A stretch of DNA of 64,000 nt from contig JBCCGR010000005.1 in NCBI GenBank assembly GCA_039029195.1, positions 1 through 64,000 of the forward strand, in the 5' to 3' direction. The notes beneath the pieces were generated by a model that was not told the DNA's origin, did not search any database, and saw only the letters and a list, made by a program, of their open reading frames with translations. Source of the stretch: JBCCGR01 sp039029195. Its GTDB lineage: Bacteria; Pseudomonadota; Alphaproteobacteria; Rhizobiales; Rhizobiaceae. Made by a program: the position numbers and the translations under genes. Shown here in pieces: positions 1 through 8,613 of the stretch; position 1 is the stretch's first letter, and each line of letters starts with the position of its first letter.

Positions 1-310
1 ATGGTTCAAATGTTGCGAGACGCTCCGCGTCACGTGCCATTTGAACAGTTCATATCGCACGTGGGACGCCAGTCCCTCGCAAGATCTGAACAAAAAAGAG
101 CCATACCCCGGTGCTGAAAACGCACGCGGGAACGATGATGCGTGATTTACACGCTCCATTGTTATACTTGGCCACGCTAAGCAGAATTTGGGCTTCGCCC
201 GAGGGTTGGGGATTTGCAGGGTTGCAGATCGCAAAATACCCAAAATTCGAACCTAGTTGACCGGCGGCCTCAAAAGGCCAAGCCACTCGCCAAATCCAAC
301 ACACATTCTC
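1..310. other. Left-edge non-coding stretch upstream of gltS
   Basis: No gene can be supported here. A frame open from base 1 to a stop at 117 could be the tail of a gene lying to the left, but its 38 residues match nothing I recognise. A 9-bp inverted repeat (GTTCAAATG at 4-12, CATTTGAAC at 38-46) lies near the edge. The remainder should hold the gltS promoter, but I see no convincing -35/-10 pair. Confidence 0.4.
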
Positions 311-1519
311 ATGATTACAGTTCAAATTCAGGCCTTTCCTGCCGTCACAATCGGCATCATCGTCTATTTCATAGGCGCGTTTCTCACCAGAAACATCGGC
401 TTCCTTCGCAACTACAGTATCCCGGAGCCCGTGTCGGGAGGATTGACCGCGTCATTGATCACCTGGGCCTTGTTCAGCGTGTTCAACGTCGAAGTCACTT
501 ACGATCTTGAAGTGCGCGACACGCTGCTGGTCATCTTTTTTGCCACAATCGGCCTCAATGCTCGCTTGAGCGACCTGATTTCGGGTGGGCGGCTGCTTGG
601 CCTGCTGCTCGCAATGACGTTGATCTTTATCCTGCTCCAAAATGGCATTGGCCTGGCAGTCGCCAATCTGTTCGGTCTGCCGAATGCCACTGGCGTTTTG
701 CTCGGCTCCGCATCCTTGATTGGTGGACATGGTACGGCCATCGCATGGGGTCCGACAATCGGGGCCCAAACCGGCTTTGCCGCTGCTGATGAAATCGGTA
801 TCGCCTCGGCAACACTGGGCCTCGTTTGCGCAGCCCTGGTGGGTGGGCCGATTGCGAAATATCTGATTGAGCGACATGCCCTGATGGCGGTTCAGACCGA
901 AAAACCAGTTGTCGGCATGCCGCACAAGACGGATGAAGATGAACGACGGGACATCGATCACATCAGCATCATGAGGTCTTTGCTGGCGGCTCACATCGCC
1001 ATCATTCTGGGCTACACGGCAAACATCGCGATTGAAGAGGCTGGCTTGAAACTTCCGCTGTTCGTGCCGTGCCTGATTGTTGCGATCATCATGTCAAACA
1101 CAGTGCCATATATTTTCCCAAGCCTGCCATGGCCTGCCCGCACAAGGGCACTGGCGGTGATCTCGGATTACAGCTTGTCGATCTTTCTGGCGATGTCGCT
1201 GATGTCGATGCAGCTTTGGACCCTTTCAGGGCTGGGTTCGACGCTCATTGTGGTCATGGTCCTGCAGGTCGTTGCAGCAACGGCCTTCATTATCTTTGTG
1301 TTCTTCAGGGTGGTTGGCAGCGACTATACGGGTGCGGTTTTGAGCGCAGGCTTCGCAGGTTTCACCCTTGGTGCAACACCCACTGCGATGGCGAACATGT
1401 CATCAGTGACCAAGCGATACGGTCAGGCACCGCTCGCTTTCATCGTGCTGCCATTGGTGTCGGCGTTCTTCGTCGATATCGCCAATGCGGTCATCATTCG
1501 GTTTTTCGTGAGCCTTTGA
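311..1519 (+). CDS. gltS: Sodium/glutamate symporter GltS
   Basis: This is a 402-residue polytopic inner-membrane protein of the glutamate:Na+ symporter (GltS/ESS) family, which imports glutamate with sodium. It opens with hydrophobic helices (AFPAVTIGIIVYFIGAFL) and carries glycine-rich stretches typical of the family (GSASLIGGHGTAIAWGP near residues 135-155, and a second GFAGFTLGATPTAMANM near the C-terminus), which fit the two inverted repeats of GltS. ATG at 311 is preferred over an in-frame TTG at 257 because it begins just before the first helix and gives the usual length of about 400 residues. No clear Shine-Dalgarno sequence precedes it. The gene stands alone and converges on hflX. 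Confidence 0.93.
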   Translation: MITVQIQAFPAVTIGIIVYFIGAFLTRNIGFLRNYSIPEPVSGGLTASLITWALFSVFNVEVTYDLEVRDTLLVIFFATIGLNARLSDLISGGRLLGLLLAMTLIFILLQNGIGLAVANLFGLPNATGVLLGSASLIGGHGTAIAWGPTIGAQTGFAAADEIGIASATLGLVCAALVGGPIAKYLIERHALMAVQTEKPVVGMPHKTDEDERRDIDHISIMRSLLAAHIAIILGYTANIAIEEAGLKLPLFVPCLIVAIIMSNTVPYIFPSLPWPARTRALAVISDYSLSIFLAMSLMSMQLWTLSGLGSTLIVVMVLQVVAATAFIIFVFFRVVGSDYTGAVLSAGFAGFTLGATPTAMANMSSVTKRYGQAPLAFIVLPLVSAFFVDIANAVIIRFFVSL

Positions 1520-1534
1520 GCAAGGAGCAAAACA

Positions 1535-1582
1535 GCAGAGGCGCCCAATAGGCCGTGTGCTATCCCGCTCTTCAGCCTCTGC
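1535..1582. terminator. Possible weak bidirectional hairpin between gltS and hflX
   Basis: GCAGAGGC (1535-1542) and GCCTCTGC (1575-1582) form an 8-bp inverted repeat in the short convergent gap. The right arm lies in the last codons of hflX. There is no T-run on either side, so intrinsic termination is doubtful; chance or a Rho-associated structure is possible. Confidence 0.25.
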
Positions 1583-2930
1583 CTGCCAACAGTCCGGAAA
1601 GTTCCGATTGATTGCGTTTTGACAACCGCAACTTGAATTTGGCCGTGCCATCTTCTGCGTCATCCCGGTCGATGACATGCGCATTGCTGTAGATCCAGGA
1701 GAGCATTCCCATTTGGCTGGGGTTCAACGTGACATCCATCAGGCTCTGATCACCAGCGATCCGATCCTCGATGCGTGCCTGCAGGTCTGCCAATCCGGTT
1801 CGCTGCTGCGCCGAGACAAGAACCGGTGCATCGCGCCCCTCCCCGGCTGCAATCCGCACGGCATCAAGGCGCTCTTCCGCAAGAACATCAATCTTGTTCC
1901 AGACCTCAAGCACCCGACCATTATCCTCGCTGTCAATTTCAAGTTCACCAAGCACACGGGCTACATCCGCTGCCTGCGCCCCGCTGTCCGGGTCTGCAAT
2001 GTCGCGCACATGCAAAATGAGATCGGCCTCAACCACCTCTTCCAGTGTGGCACGGAAAGCTGCAATCAATGAGGTGGGCAGATCAGAAACAAACCCAACC
2101 GTGTCGGACAGGATGATTCGTGTGCCTTCTGGAAGCACCAGTCGCCTCAGCGTTGGATCAAGCGTGGCGAAGAGTTGGTCCTGGGCATACACGTCCGCTT
2201 TGGTGAGCGCGTTGAACAGCGTCGATTTGCCAGCGTTGGTGTAGCCAACCAATGCCAAAACAGGATGCGGAACTTTTTTGCGCTTTTCCCGGTGCAGGCG
2301 ACGCGTCCGGCGAACCTTTTCCAGATCGCGGCCAATCGCCTTGATGCGCTCCGACAACATGCGCCGGTCCGCTTCGATCTGGGTTTCGCCGGGACCGCCC
2401 ACGAAGCCCAGACCACCGCGCTGGCGCTCAAGGTGGGTCCAGGAGCGAACCAGACGACCCTTTTGGTAGTTGAGATGGGCGAGTTCAACCTGCAGCCGCC
2501 CTTCCTTGGTGCGTGCACGGGCACCAAAAATCTCAAGGATCAGACCGGTTCTGTCGAGCACTTTGCAGTTCCAGGCTTTTTCCAGATTCTGTTGCTGAAC
2601 AGGCGTCAGGCCGTGATCCACGATCACCAGCCCGGCATGGTGCGCGGCGACCAGACCGCCAATTTCGTCGACCTTACCAGATCCGATCAGGGTCGCCGGT
2701 CGGGGCGTGGAAACATTCACGATACCCTGATCCACCACATCAAGCTCAATCGCTTGTGCCAACCCGATTGCCTCTTCAAGCCGCGCAGCATTGGAGCGGG
2801 TATGAACAATCTCCCGTCCGGGTTCACCCGGATCAGGACGCAACACGGGCACAATCACCAGACACTTGTCCGGCGACTTTTTGTGCAGATCATCGAGTTG
2901 GAATTTCGCCTTTGATTGACGGCTGCTCAA
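1572..2930 (-). CDS. hflX: GTPase HflX
   Basis: HflX is a ribosome-associated GTPase that splits stalled or heat-damaged 70S ribosomes. The 452-residue protein has the N-terminal HflX domain (about 20-200, with the glycine-rich GGLGFVGGPGETQ segment), then a G domain: G1 GYTNAGKST at about 229-237, G3 DTVGF near 275 and G4 NKID near 346. The first codon is TTG, supported by an AGGAG sequence seven bases upstream. It follows hfq with a gap of about 50 bases on the same strand, the usual hfq-hflX pairing, so the two are probably cotranscribed. Confidence 0.95.
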   Translation of the reverse strand: MSSRQSKAKFQLDDLHKKSPDKCLVIVPVLRPDPGEPGREIVHTRSNAARLEEAIGLAQAIELDVVDQGIVNVSTPRPATLIGSGKVDEIGGLVAAHHAGLVIVDHGLTPVQQQNLEKAWNCKVLDRTGLILEIFGARARTKEGRLQVELAHLNYQKGRLVRSWTHLERQRGGLGFVGGPGETQIEADRRMLSERIKAIGRDLEKVRRTRRLHREKRKKVPHPVLALVGYTNAGKSTLFNALTKADVYAQDQLFATLDPTLRRLVLPEGTRIILSDTVGFVSDLPTSLIAAFRATLEEVVEADLILHVRDIADPDSGAQAADVARVLGELEIDSEDNGRVLEVWNKIDVLAEERLDAVRIAAGEGRDAPVLVSAQQRTGLADLQARIEDRIAGDQSLMDVTLNPSQMGMLSWIYSNAHVIDRDDAEDGTAKFKLRLSKRNQSELSGLLAGRG

Positions 2931-2980
2931 TCAATTGCTCCTGCGGCCCGGAATTTGTCCGAACTGGAGAGGACTATACG

Positions 2981-3229
2981 TCACTCGTCCCGGGCTTGTT
3001 CTTCCGGTTCGAACAGCTTCAGCGGCTCGCCCGGCATAATGGTGGATATGGCGTGCTTATAGACAAGTTGCGAATGACCGTCACGACGCAAAAGCAGGCA
3101 AAAATTATCAAACCACGTCACAACACCAGTGAGTTTAACACCGTTAACGAGGAAAATTGTGAGGGAAATTTTCTGCTTTCGAACCTGATTCAGAAATGCA
3201 TCCTGCAGATTTTGTGTCCGCTCCGCCAT
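2981..3229 (-). CDS. hfq: RNA chaperone Hfq
   Basis: Hfq is a hexameric Sm-like RNA chaperone that pairs small RNAs with mRNAs. The 82-residue protein begins MAERTQNLQDAFLNQ and contains the Sm1 region with QKISLTIFLVNGVKLTG and the Sm2 hallmark YKHAIST. The start was set at this Met because 21 residues encoded further upstream match no Hfq. The short acidic C-terminal tail is typical of alphaproteobacterial Hfq. It lies between dat and hflX on the same strand, with about 150 bases upstream that may hold its own promoter. Confidence 0.97.
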   Translation of the reverse strand: MAERTQNLQDAFLNQVRKQKISLTIFLVNGVKLTGVVTWFDNFCLLLRRDGHSQLVYKHAISTIMPGEPLKLFEPEEQARDE

Positions 3230-3383
3230 TGTTCTTGTCCTTGTTCTTAACGCGTCGTGGGGGCAAAGCCCTGAAATGTCTGATTGTATCAAGGGAGAAT
3301 GTCAGAACCGTACTATTTCACACACCTTATGACGTTGGGAAGACGAAATCTGCACATTTGTGGCCTGCCTAAGCCGCGACGCC

Positions 3384-4250
3384 TCACCAGGCGCGGCGTT
3401 TTTCGGCGAGCTCAAAGAAATTGTCCCGCAATTTCAATGCGATCTCGCCGGGGTGCCCGTTGGCGATCGGTTGACCGTCAACTTCGACCACCGGCATAAC
3501 CACCGACGTCGCGGCCGTAATGAATGACTCTTTGGCTTCCAAAGCCTCCTCTGGGGCAAAAGCTCGTTCCTCAAATTTGAGATCAAACTCGTCGCAAAGT
3601 GCTAAAACGCGGGTGCGGGTGATGCCGCGCAAAATACCCGATTCGGCTGGTCGGGTGACAAGAACGCCCTCTTTTGTGATGATCCAGGCGTTCGTGGAGC
3701 TCCCTTCCGTCACCAGCCCATCGGCGTCGATGAACCAGGCTTCAGTACTGCCAGCTTCTTTTGCCTCTTGTTTGGCCAACACATTGGGCAGCAGGCTGAC
3801 GGACTTGATGTCGACCCGCGGCCAGCGATTTTCGGGAACCGTGATCACGCTCACCCCATTTCGGGCCATCGCATCAGCGGCTTCGCGATCCGATGACCGT
3901 GCAGTGACAACCAGCGCCGGGCGCACGAACGGTGGAGGAAACGGATGATCGCGCCGCCAAACGCCACGAGAAATTTGAATGTAAACCAGTCCGTCAACCA
4001 CCCGGTTTCGCCGAACCGTTTCATCAAGGATCAATGGCAGAACATGAGGTGCTACCGGCATCTCAATGCGCAGTTCGGAAAGCGAACGCTGCAACCGCTC
4101 CAGATGCGGTGTCATATCCAGCAGGTGCCGGTGCCGCACCTCACACACTTCGTAAACCCCATCAGCGAACTGGTAGCCGCGGTCTTCCACATGAACCATA
4201 GCGTCGTGGTGAGGAACATACCGGCCATTGACATAGGCAATTCGGGACAT
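3384..4250 (-). CDS. dat: D-amino-acid aminotransferase (class IV, PLP)
   Basis: This fold-type IV PLP enzyme of 288 residues starts MSRIAYVNGRYV and has EDRGYQFADGVYEV near the N-terminus, characteristic of D-alanine/D-amino-acid transaminases. The PLP lysine lies in DIKSVSLLPN, and the phosphate-binding loop is GLVTEGSSTNAW. It interconverts D-alanine and D-glutamate with their keto acids, linking to peptidoglycan precursors. The start was set at Met 4250 because the 61 upstream codons overlap the trkH end and match nothing. It sits between trkH and hfq in a long minus-strand run. A branched-chain aminotransferase is the alternative, but the N-terminal motif favours the D-enzyme. Confidence 0.88.
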   Translation of the reverse strand: MSRIAYVNGRYVPHHDAMVHVEDRGYQFADGVYEVCEVRHRHLLDMTPHLERLQRSLSELRIEMPVAPHVLPLILDETVRRNRVVDGLVYIQISRGVWRRDHPFPPPFVRPALVVTARSSDREAADAMARNGVSVITVPENRWPRVDIKSVSLLPNVLAKQEAKEAGSTEAWFIDADGLVTEGSSTNAWIITKEGVLVTRPAESGILRGITRTRVLALCDEFDLKFEERAFAPEEALEAKESFITAATSVVMPVVEVDGQPIANGHPGEIALKLRDNFFELAEKRRAW

Positions 4251-4282
4251 GGTGACCTGTTTTTGGGAAACGCGTTGCAGAC

Positions 4283-5755
4283 TCAGCTTCTGAGCCAGTA
4301 TCGCAAGTTTAGGGCGCCCAATACAACCAGCACCTCCACCCGACCAAGGATCATGGTGAGGATCAATGTGAGTTTCGCACCCAAATTCATGTCTACATAG
4401 GACGGCCAACCCACCGCGCCATGCGCCGCCCAACCGGATTCGTAGATCGGTCCCGCGGTTGAGAAAGCAGCCACAGCCGCCATCAACGCGGCGTCAAAAT
4501 CCAGTCCATTGAAGGATAGCAAGAATGTCGCGACCGTGACCAAAACCAGCGCAGCGCCCAATGCGCTCCAAACTGCCTTGATCTGGTTCACATCATAGGT
4601 CTGACTGCCATAGCGGGCACCCAGAACACCAGATGGATAAATCAAGGTGTGCATCTCACGTTTGCATTGGATCAGCATGGCGCCAATGCGGAAATGGCTA
4701 ACACCGCCGGACGTGGAATGAATGCTGCCTCCTACGAAAACAACCAGCAAAACCAACATGATGGGGAGAATGGCCACCACCCCCTCTCGCGTTTCAACGC
4801 CGCTGGTTGAAACGATAGAGGCGGCTGTAAAAACTCCCTCGACCACTGCGCTCATGAAGGCCTCAGAGCCCGATGAACCTGAAATCCGATAGAGAGTGGC
4901 CGAAACCGCAAGCGCCAGAATGGCGGCGACAATGATGATCGAATAGCTCTCCCGATGCAGTTTCAGCGCAACGAGATTTCCACGCAGAATGGCTCTCTGC
5001 CAAAATATGCTTGTCGCACCAACCATCAGCACAGCCGCGAGGATTAAAAGCGAAAATGGGCCGGCCAGCTGATCAAGTGACACTTCATAGGGGACAAATC
5101 CACCTGTGGACACCGCCATCATTGAGAGCGTTATCGCTGGAAACGGCCGGGTTCCGGTCAACATCAGGCCGAGAAAACACAGCATGGTGGTCAAAATATA
5201 GTAGCGCGCCACCAACAGGGCGATATCAGACGTTCGCCCACCCGAGGATGAAAGGTTCCGACCCGGCAATGAAGAAGCAGCCAACAATGGCATACCGCCG
5301 ACACCGGATGGAGAAAGCACCACAAGCATGGTGAGAATTGTGAGGTACCCGCCGATCCACTCCAACTGGGACCGGAAAAACAGCACCGATTTTGGCACCG
5401 CACCCAGGTTCGTGAGCGCTGAAGCTCCGGTCGTGGTCAATCCGCTGGCAACCTCGAACAGGCCATCTAGATAGCCGATACCAGCAACATCGCTGAAGGG
5501 AAGTGCTGCAATGATTGGCAGCAAAATCCACAGCAGCGCCGCCATGATAAAAGCACCGATCTGCGGAATGCGCCGCCCCCGCCCGGCTATCGCAAACAAC
5601 AAAGCAGCTGAGACAAACACACCCAGAGTGAGGTGGATCGTCAAACGGGCGGCGACGTCCGTCTCGTTTGCGATCAAGGCGATCACAATTGGGCCCACGA
5701 GTGAGATTGAAATCAGAGCGCCCGCTGCAGCAAGAAGGAAGATGATGCCAAGCAT
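4283..5755 (-). CDS. trkH: Trk potassium uptake transmembrane protein TrkH
   Basis: This 490-residue membrane protein of the TrkH/KtrB family forms the K+-conducting pore of the Trk system, with TrkA as its cytoplasmic nucleotide-binding regulator. It has about ten hydrophobic helices and pore-loop segments such as ASGLTTTGASALTN, MAVSTGGFVP, ASIVSTSGVET and AAFSTAGPIYE. These supply the four selectivity-filter glycines of the family. The ATG at 5755 begins directly with the first helix. The gene lies nine bases after trkA, so the two subunits are almost certainly cotranscribed. Confidence 0.95.
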   Translation of the reverse strand: MLGIIFLLAAAGALISISLVGPIVIALIANETDVAARLTIHLTLGVFVSAALLFAIAGRGRRIPQIGAFIMAALLWILLPIIAALPFSDVAGIGYLDGLFEVASGLTTTGASALTNLGAVPKSVLFFRSQLEWIGGYLTILTMLVVLSPSGVGGMPLLAASSLPGRNLSSSGGRTSDIALLVARYYILTTMLCFLGLMLTGTRPFPAITLSMMAVSTGGFVPYEVSLDQLAGPFSLLILAAVLMVGATSIFWQRAILRGNLVALKLHRESYSIIIVAAILALAVSATLYRISGSSGSEAFMSAVVEGVFTAASIVSTSGVETREGVVAILPIMLVLLVVFVGGSIHSTSGGVSHFRIGAMLIQCKREMHTLIYPSGVLGARYGSQTYDVNQIKAVWSALGAALVLVTVATFLLSFNGLDFDAALMAAVAAFSTAGPIYESGWAAHGAVGWPSYVDMNLGAKLTLILTMILGRVEVLVVLGALNLRYWLRS

Positions 5756-5764
5756 CGTATGGCT

Positions 5765-7141
5765 CTAAAAAAAGTCCAGGCTGACGCGGAACATCTGTTC
5801 AACTTGCTTCACGCGTTCCGCTGTCGCGAATATCACAATCCGATCCTTGGCTTTGACGAACGTCGACCCGTCCGGATGGATGACCTCGCGGCCACGGTAA
5901 ATTGCGCCTATGCGAATACCATCAGGCAGATCAAGCGTTCGCAATGGTTTACCAACGAGCGGCGAGGTTTCAAGCGCCTCTGCCTCAATCACTTCAGCAG
6001 CGCCGTTCTTAATCGAATGCACACTTCTGATGCGACCACGGCGCACATATTGCAGGACTTTGGAAATCGTCACGGTGCGCGGATTGACATAGGCATCGAT
6101 CCCGAGAGTCCGCGTGAAGTCCTGATATCCTGTGTTGTTGAGCAGCGTCAGGCTGGATTTGCAGCCAAGCCGCTTTGCCATAACGCTGGTGAGGATATTG
6201 GCCTGATCATCGTTGGTAAGACCAACCATAAGATCAGCCGATTGCACGTCCGCTTCAATGAGCAGTTTCTGATCCAGCGCATTGCCGTGCAAAACCACGG
6301 TCTTTTCCAATTGATCAGCGATGGCAACCGCCCGCTGATGCGATGATTCAACGATTTTGAGCCGCGCTCTGGAAAGTCGCTCCTCCATGCGGCGGGCCAC
6401 GTAGAGACCGATATTTCCACCACCCACAATCACAATACGGCTTGCATCGGATTCCTCGTGTCCAAAGATATTGAGCGTGCGACGCACTTGACTGGAATGG
6501 GCCACCACATAGGCCGTGTCGCCTGTCAGCATTGCATCCGCAGAATGGGGAACAAACACCCGGTCGTCGCGCGAAATGCCAACCACGACGGCATTCAGGT
6601 CCGGGAACAGCTCGGTTAGCTGGTCAAGCGGCGTGTCCACCACAGGGCAGTCATCACCACAGGAAATGGCAATCATCACGGCCTGACCATCTGCGAAACG
6701 CACCACATCATCTGCGCCCGGCAGAGCGATCCTCTGCAATACCCGGTCACCAACTTCGACTTCTGGAGAAATCACCACATCAATCGGCAAATGCTCTCTC
6801 GAAAACAGGTCCTGCCAGTGTGACTGCAGATAGCTTTGCGCCCGAATACGGGCGACTTTGGTAGGAACATTGAAGAGCGAATGCGCCACCTGACAGGCCA
6901 CCATATTGACCTCGTCGTAAAGGGTGACTGCGATGATCATCTCAGCGTCTTCGGCACCCGCTGCCGCGAGCGTGTCGGGGTGTGCCCCGTGTCCCACGAA
7001 CCCTCGCACATCCAGATTGTCACGAATGGCGTGAACCAGTCCGGGCGAGTTGTCGATCACTGAAACGTCGTTGCCTTCGGCGGCCAGACGCTCGGCGATA
7101 CCATATCCCACCTGCCCTGCACCGCAGATTATCAGCTTCAT
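5765..7141 (-). CDS. trkA: Trk system potassium transporter TrkA
   Basis: TrkA is the cytoplasmic NAD(H)-binding gating subunit of the Trk K+ transporter. The 458-residue protein shows the duplicated RCK architecture: a first Rossmann fold opening MKLIICGAGQVGYGIAERL and a second at about 230 (IVIVGGGNIGLYVARRM), each followed by a TrkA-C domain. The start at 7141 gives exactly the usual length and puts the Rossmann motif at the N-terminus; 17 upstream codons are not conserved-looking. It lies between ntrX and trkH, and this ntrYX-trkAH order is a familiar alphaproteobacterial arrangement. Confidence 0.96.
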   Translation of the reverse strand: MKLIICGAGQVGYGIAERLAAEGNDVSVIDNSPGLVHAIRDNLDVRGFVGHGAHPDTLAAAGAEDAEMIIAVTLYDEVNMVACQVAHSLFNVPTKVARIRAQSYLQSHWQDLFSREHLPIDVVISPEVEVGDRVLQRIALPGADDVVRFADGQAVMIAISCGDDCPVVDTPLDQLTELFPDLNAVVVGISRDDRVFVPHSADAMLTGDTAYVVAHSSQVRRTLNIFGHEESDASRIVIVGGGNIGLYVARRMEERLSRARLKIVESSHQRAVAIADQLEKTVVLHGNALDQKLLIEADVQSADLMVGLTNDDQANILTSVMAKRLGCKSSLTLLNNTGYQDFTRTLGIDAYVNPRTVTISKVLQYVRRGRIRSVHSIKNGAAEVIEAEALETSPLVGKPLRTLDLPDGIRIGAIYRGREVIHPDGSTFVKAKDRIVIFATAERVKQVEQMFRVSLDFF

Positions 7142-7202
7142 GGGATGCCCTTCGCGGTTCTTTTGCCCGGCAGAGACGCCACTGCCCTGCACCCGTAACC
7201 AG

Positions 7203-8564
7203 TCAGATGTTCAGCGTCTTCAGCTTTCGATGAAGCGCAGAGCGCTCCATACCAACGAATTCGGCCGTGCGCGAGATGTTTCCTCCAAACCGATTGATCT
7301 GTGCCGTCAGATAATCCCGCTCAAACACTTCGCGCGCCTCCCGCAAGGGCATAGTGAGAAGATTGTCATCACCGGAACCAGGCGATTTGGGAAGCATCTC
7401 TCCGATTTCACCGGGAAGCATTTCCGCAGAAATTACCGAGTTGTCCTCATCTCGCGCCAGAATCATCACCCGTTCGATATTGTTACGCAATTGCCGAAGG
7501 TTACCCGGCCAATCGTGCGATTGGAGCATGGCCATCGCATCATCACCGATGCGGCAACTCTTCACGCCCGACTGAGTGCCAATCTGATGCATAAAGGCAT
7601 CGACCAGCAGGGGGATATCACTGCGACGTTCCGCAAGGCTCGGCACACGAACCGGAACGACAGCCAGCCGGTGGAACAGATCCTCACGAAATGCACCATC
7701 TGAAATCCTACCCTCCAGGTCAGCGGCGGTGGATGAGAGAACCCGTACATCCACCTTTACCTTTTGGCTGCCGCCAACCCGTTCGAATTTTTGTTCAACA
7801 AGCACGCGCAGAATGCGGTTTTGTGTGTCGCGGGGCATGTCCGCCACTTCGTCCAGATAGAGCGTGCCGCCATGGGCTTCTTCCAAAGCCCCGGTTTTTC
7901 CGGGTCTCCCGGATGTGCCTTCGGTGCCGAACAGTTCGATTTCCATGCGCTCGGGCGTGATCGTTGCTGCGTTGACCACAACAAATGGCCCATCGGCACG
8001 TCGTGAAGCCTTGTGGATTGCGCGGGCAACCATTTCCTTCCCACTGCCTGACGGTCCGGAGATCATGATCCGCGAATTGGTTGGCGCGATTTTCTCGATG
8101 GTCTGGCGAAGCTGATTCATCTGCTGCGATTGTCCGATCAGGTCGGGCATATCGGGCGAGCGTTTTTGAAGTTCTTCGACCTGTCGCTTCAAGCTCGAGG
8201 CCTCCAGCGCCCGCTCTGCGATCAGCACAAGCCGGTCTGCCTTGAACGGCTTTTCAATGTAATCGTAAGCGCCGCGCTTGATGGCGGAAACCGCCGTTTC
8301 GATGTTTCCATGGCCAGAGATCACCACCACGGGCAACCCGGGATGCTGTTCCTGAATCACATCAAGAATGCCCAGACCGTCCAGCTTGCTCCCCTGCAGC
8401 CAGATATCCAGAAAGATCAGGGACGGTCGCCGCTCAGCAATAGCCTCCAGAGCCGTGTCGCTGTCGCGGGCGGTGCGGGTTTCATGTCCCTCATCCTCCA
8501 GAATGCCCGCCACAAGTTCGCGAATGTCAGCCTCATCATCAACAACCAGTATGTCGGACGCCAC
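7203..8564 (-). CDS. ntrX: Two-component response regulator NtrX (GAFTGA motif lost)
   Basis: This 453-residue NtrC-family regulator is the partner of NtrY. It has a receiver domain with the likely phosphoacceptor Asp53, an AAA+ domain with Walker A SGPSGSGK (169-176) and Walker B TLYLDEVAD (234-242), and a C-terminal Fis-type helix-turn-helix (NISRTAEFVGMERSALHRKL). The L1 loop that normally carries GAFTGA, the sigma-54 contact, reads GTEGTSGRPGKTGA. It therefore probably cannot remodel sigma-54 RNA polymerase and acts as a conventional activator or repressor. NtrYX regulates nitrogen, redox and envelope genes in related bacteria. It follows ntrY with a 49-base gap. Confidence 0.95.
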   Translation of the reverse strand: MASDILVVDDEADIRELVAGILEDEGHETRTARDSDTALEAIAERRPSLIFLDIWLQGSKLDGLGILDVIQEQHPGLPVVVISGHGNIETAVSAIKRGAYDYIEKPFKADRLVLIAERALEASSLKRQVEELQKRSPDMPDLIGQSQQMNQLRQTIEKIAPTNSRIMISGPSGSGKEMVARAIHKASRRADGPFVVVNAATITPERMEIELFGTEGTSGRPGKTGALEEAHGGTLYLDEVADMPRDTQNRILRVLVEQKFERVGGSQKVKVDVRVLSSTAADLEGRISDGAFREDLFHRLAVVPVRVPSLAERRSDIPLLVDAFMHQIGTQSGVKSCRIGDDAMAMLQSHDWPGNLRQLRNNIERVMILARDEDNSVISAEMLPGEIGEMLPKSPGSGDDNLLTMPLREAREVFERDYLTAQINRFGGNISRTAEFVGMERSALHRKLKTLNI

Positions 8565-8613
8565 GCTACCTATCCTTCCTTTTCACTTCTCTTTTTTCCT
8601 AACCGGCCCTTGA

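Noticed and set aside
50..325. Minus-strand open frame of 91 codons at the left edge
   Set aside because: No family resemblance, no ribosome binding site, and it overlaps the gltS start; probably chance.
2175..2915. Long plus-strand open frame of 246 codons opposite hflX
   Set aside because: It mirrors the codon pattern of hflX, has no recognisable domain and no ribosome binding site. The same holds for other long opposite-strand frames such as 452-994 opposite gltS.
3374..3403. Plus-strand hairpin followed by five T (terminator-like) at the end of dat
   Set aside because: No plus-strand gene lies upstream, and the stem includes the last codons of dat on the other strand; on the dat strand no T-run follows.
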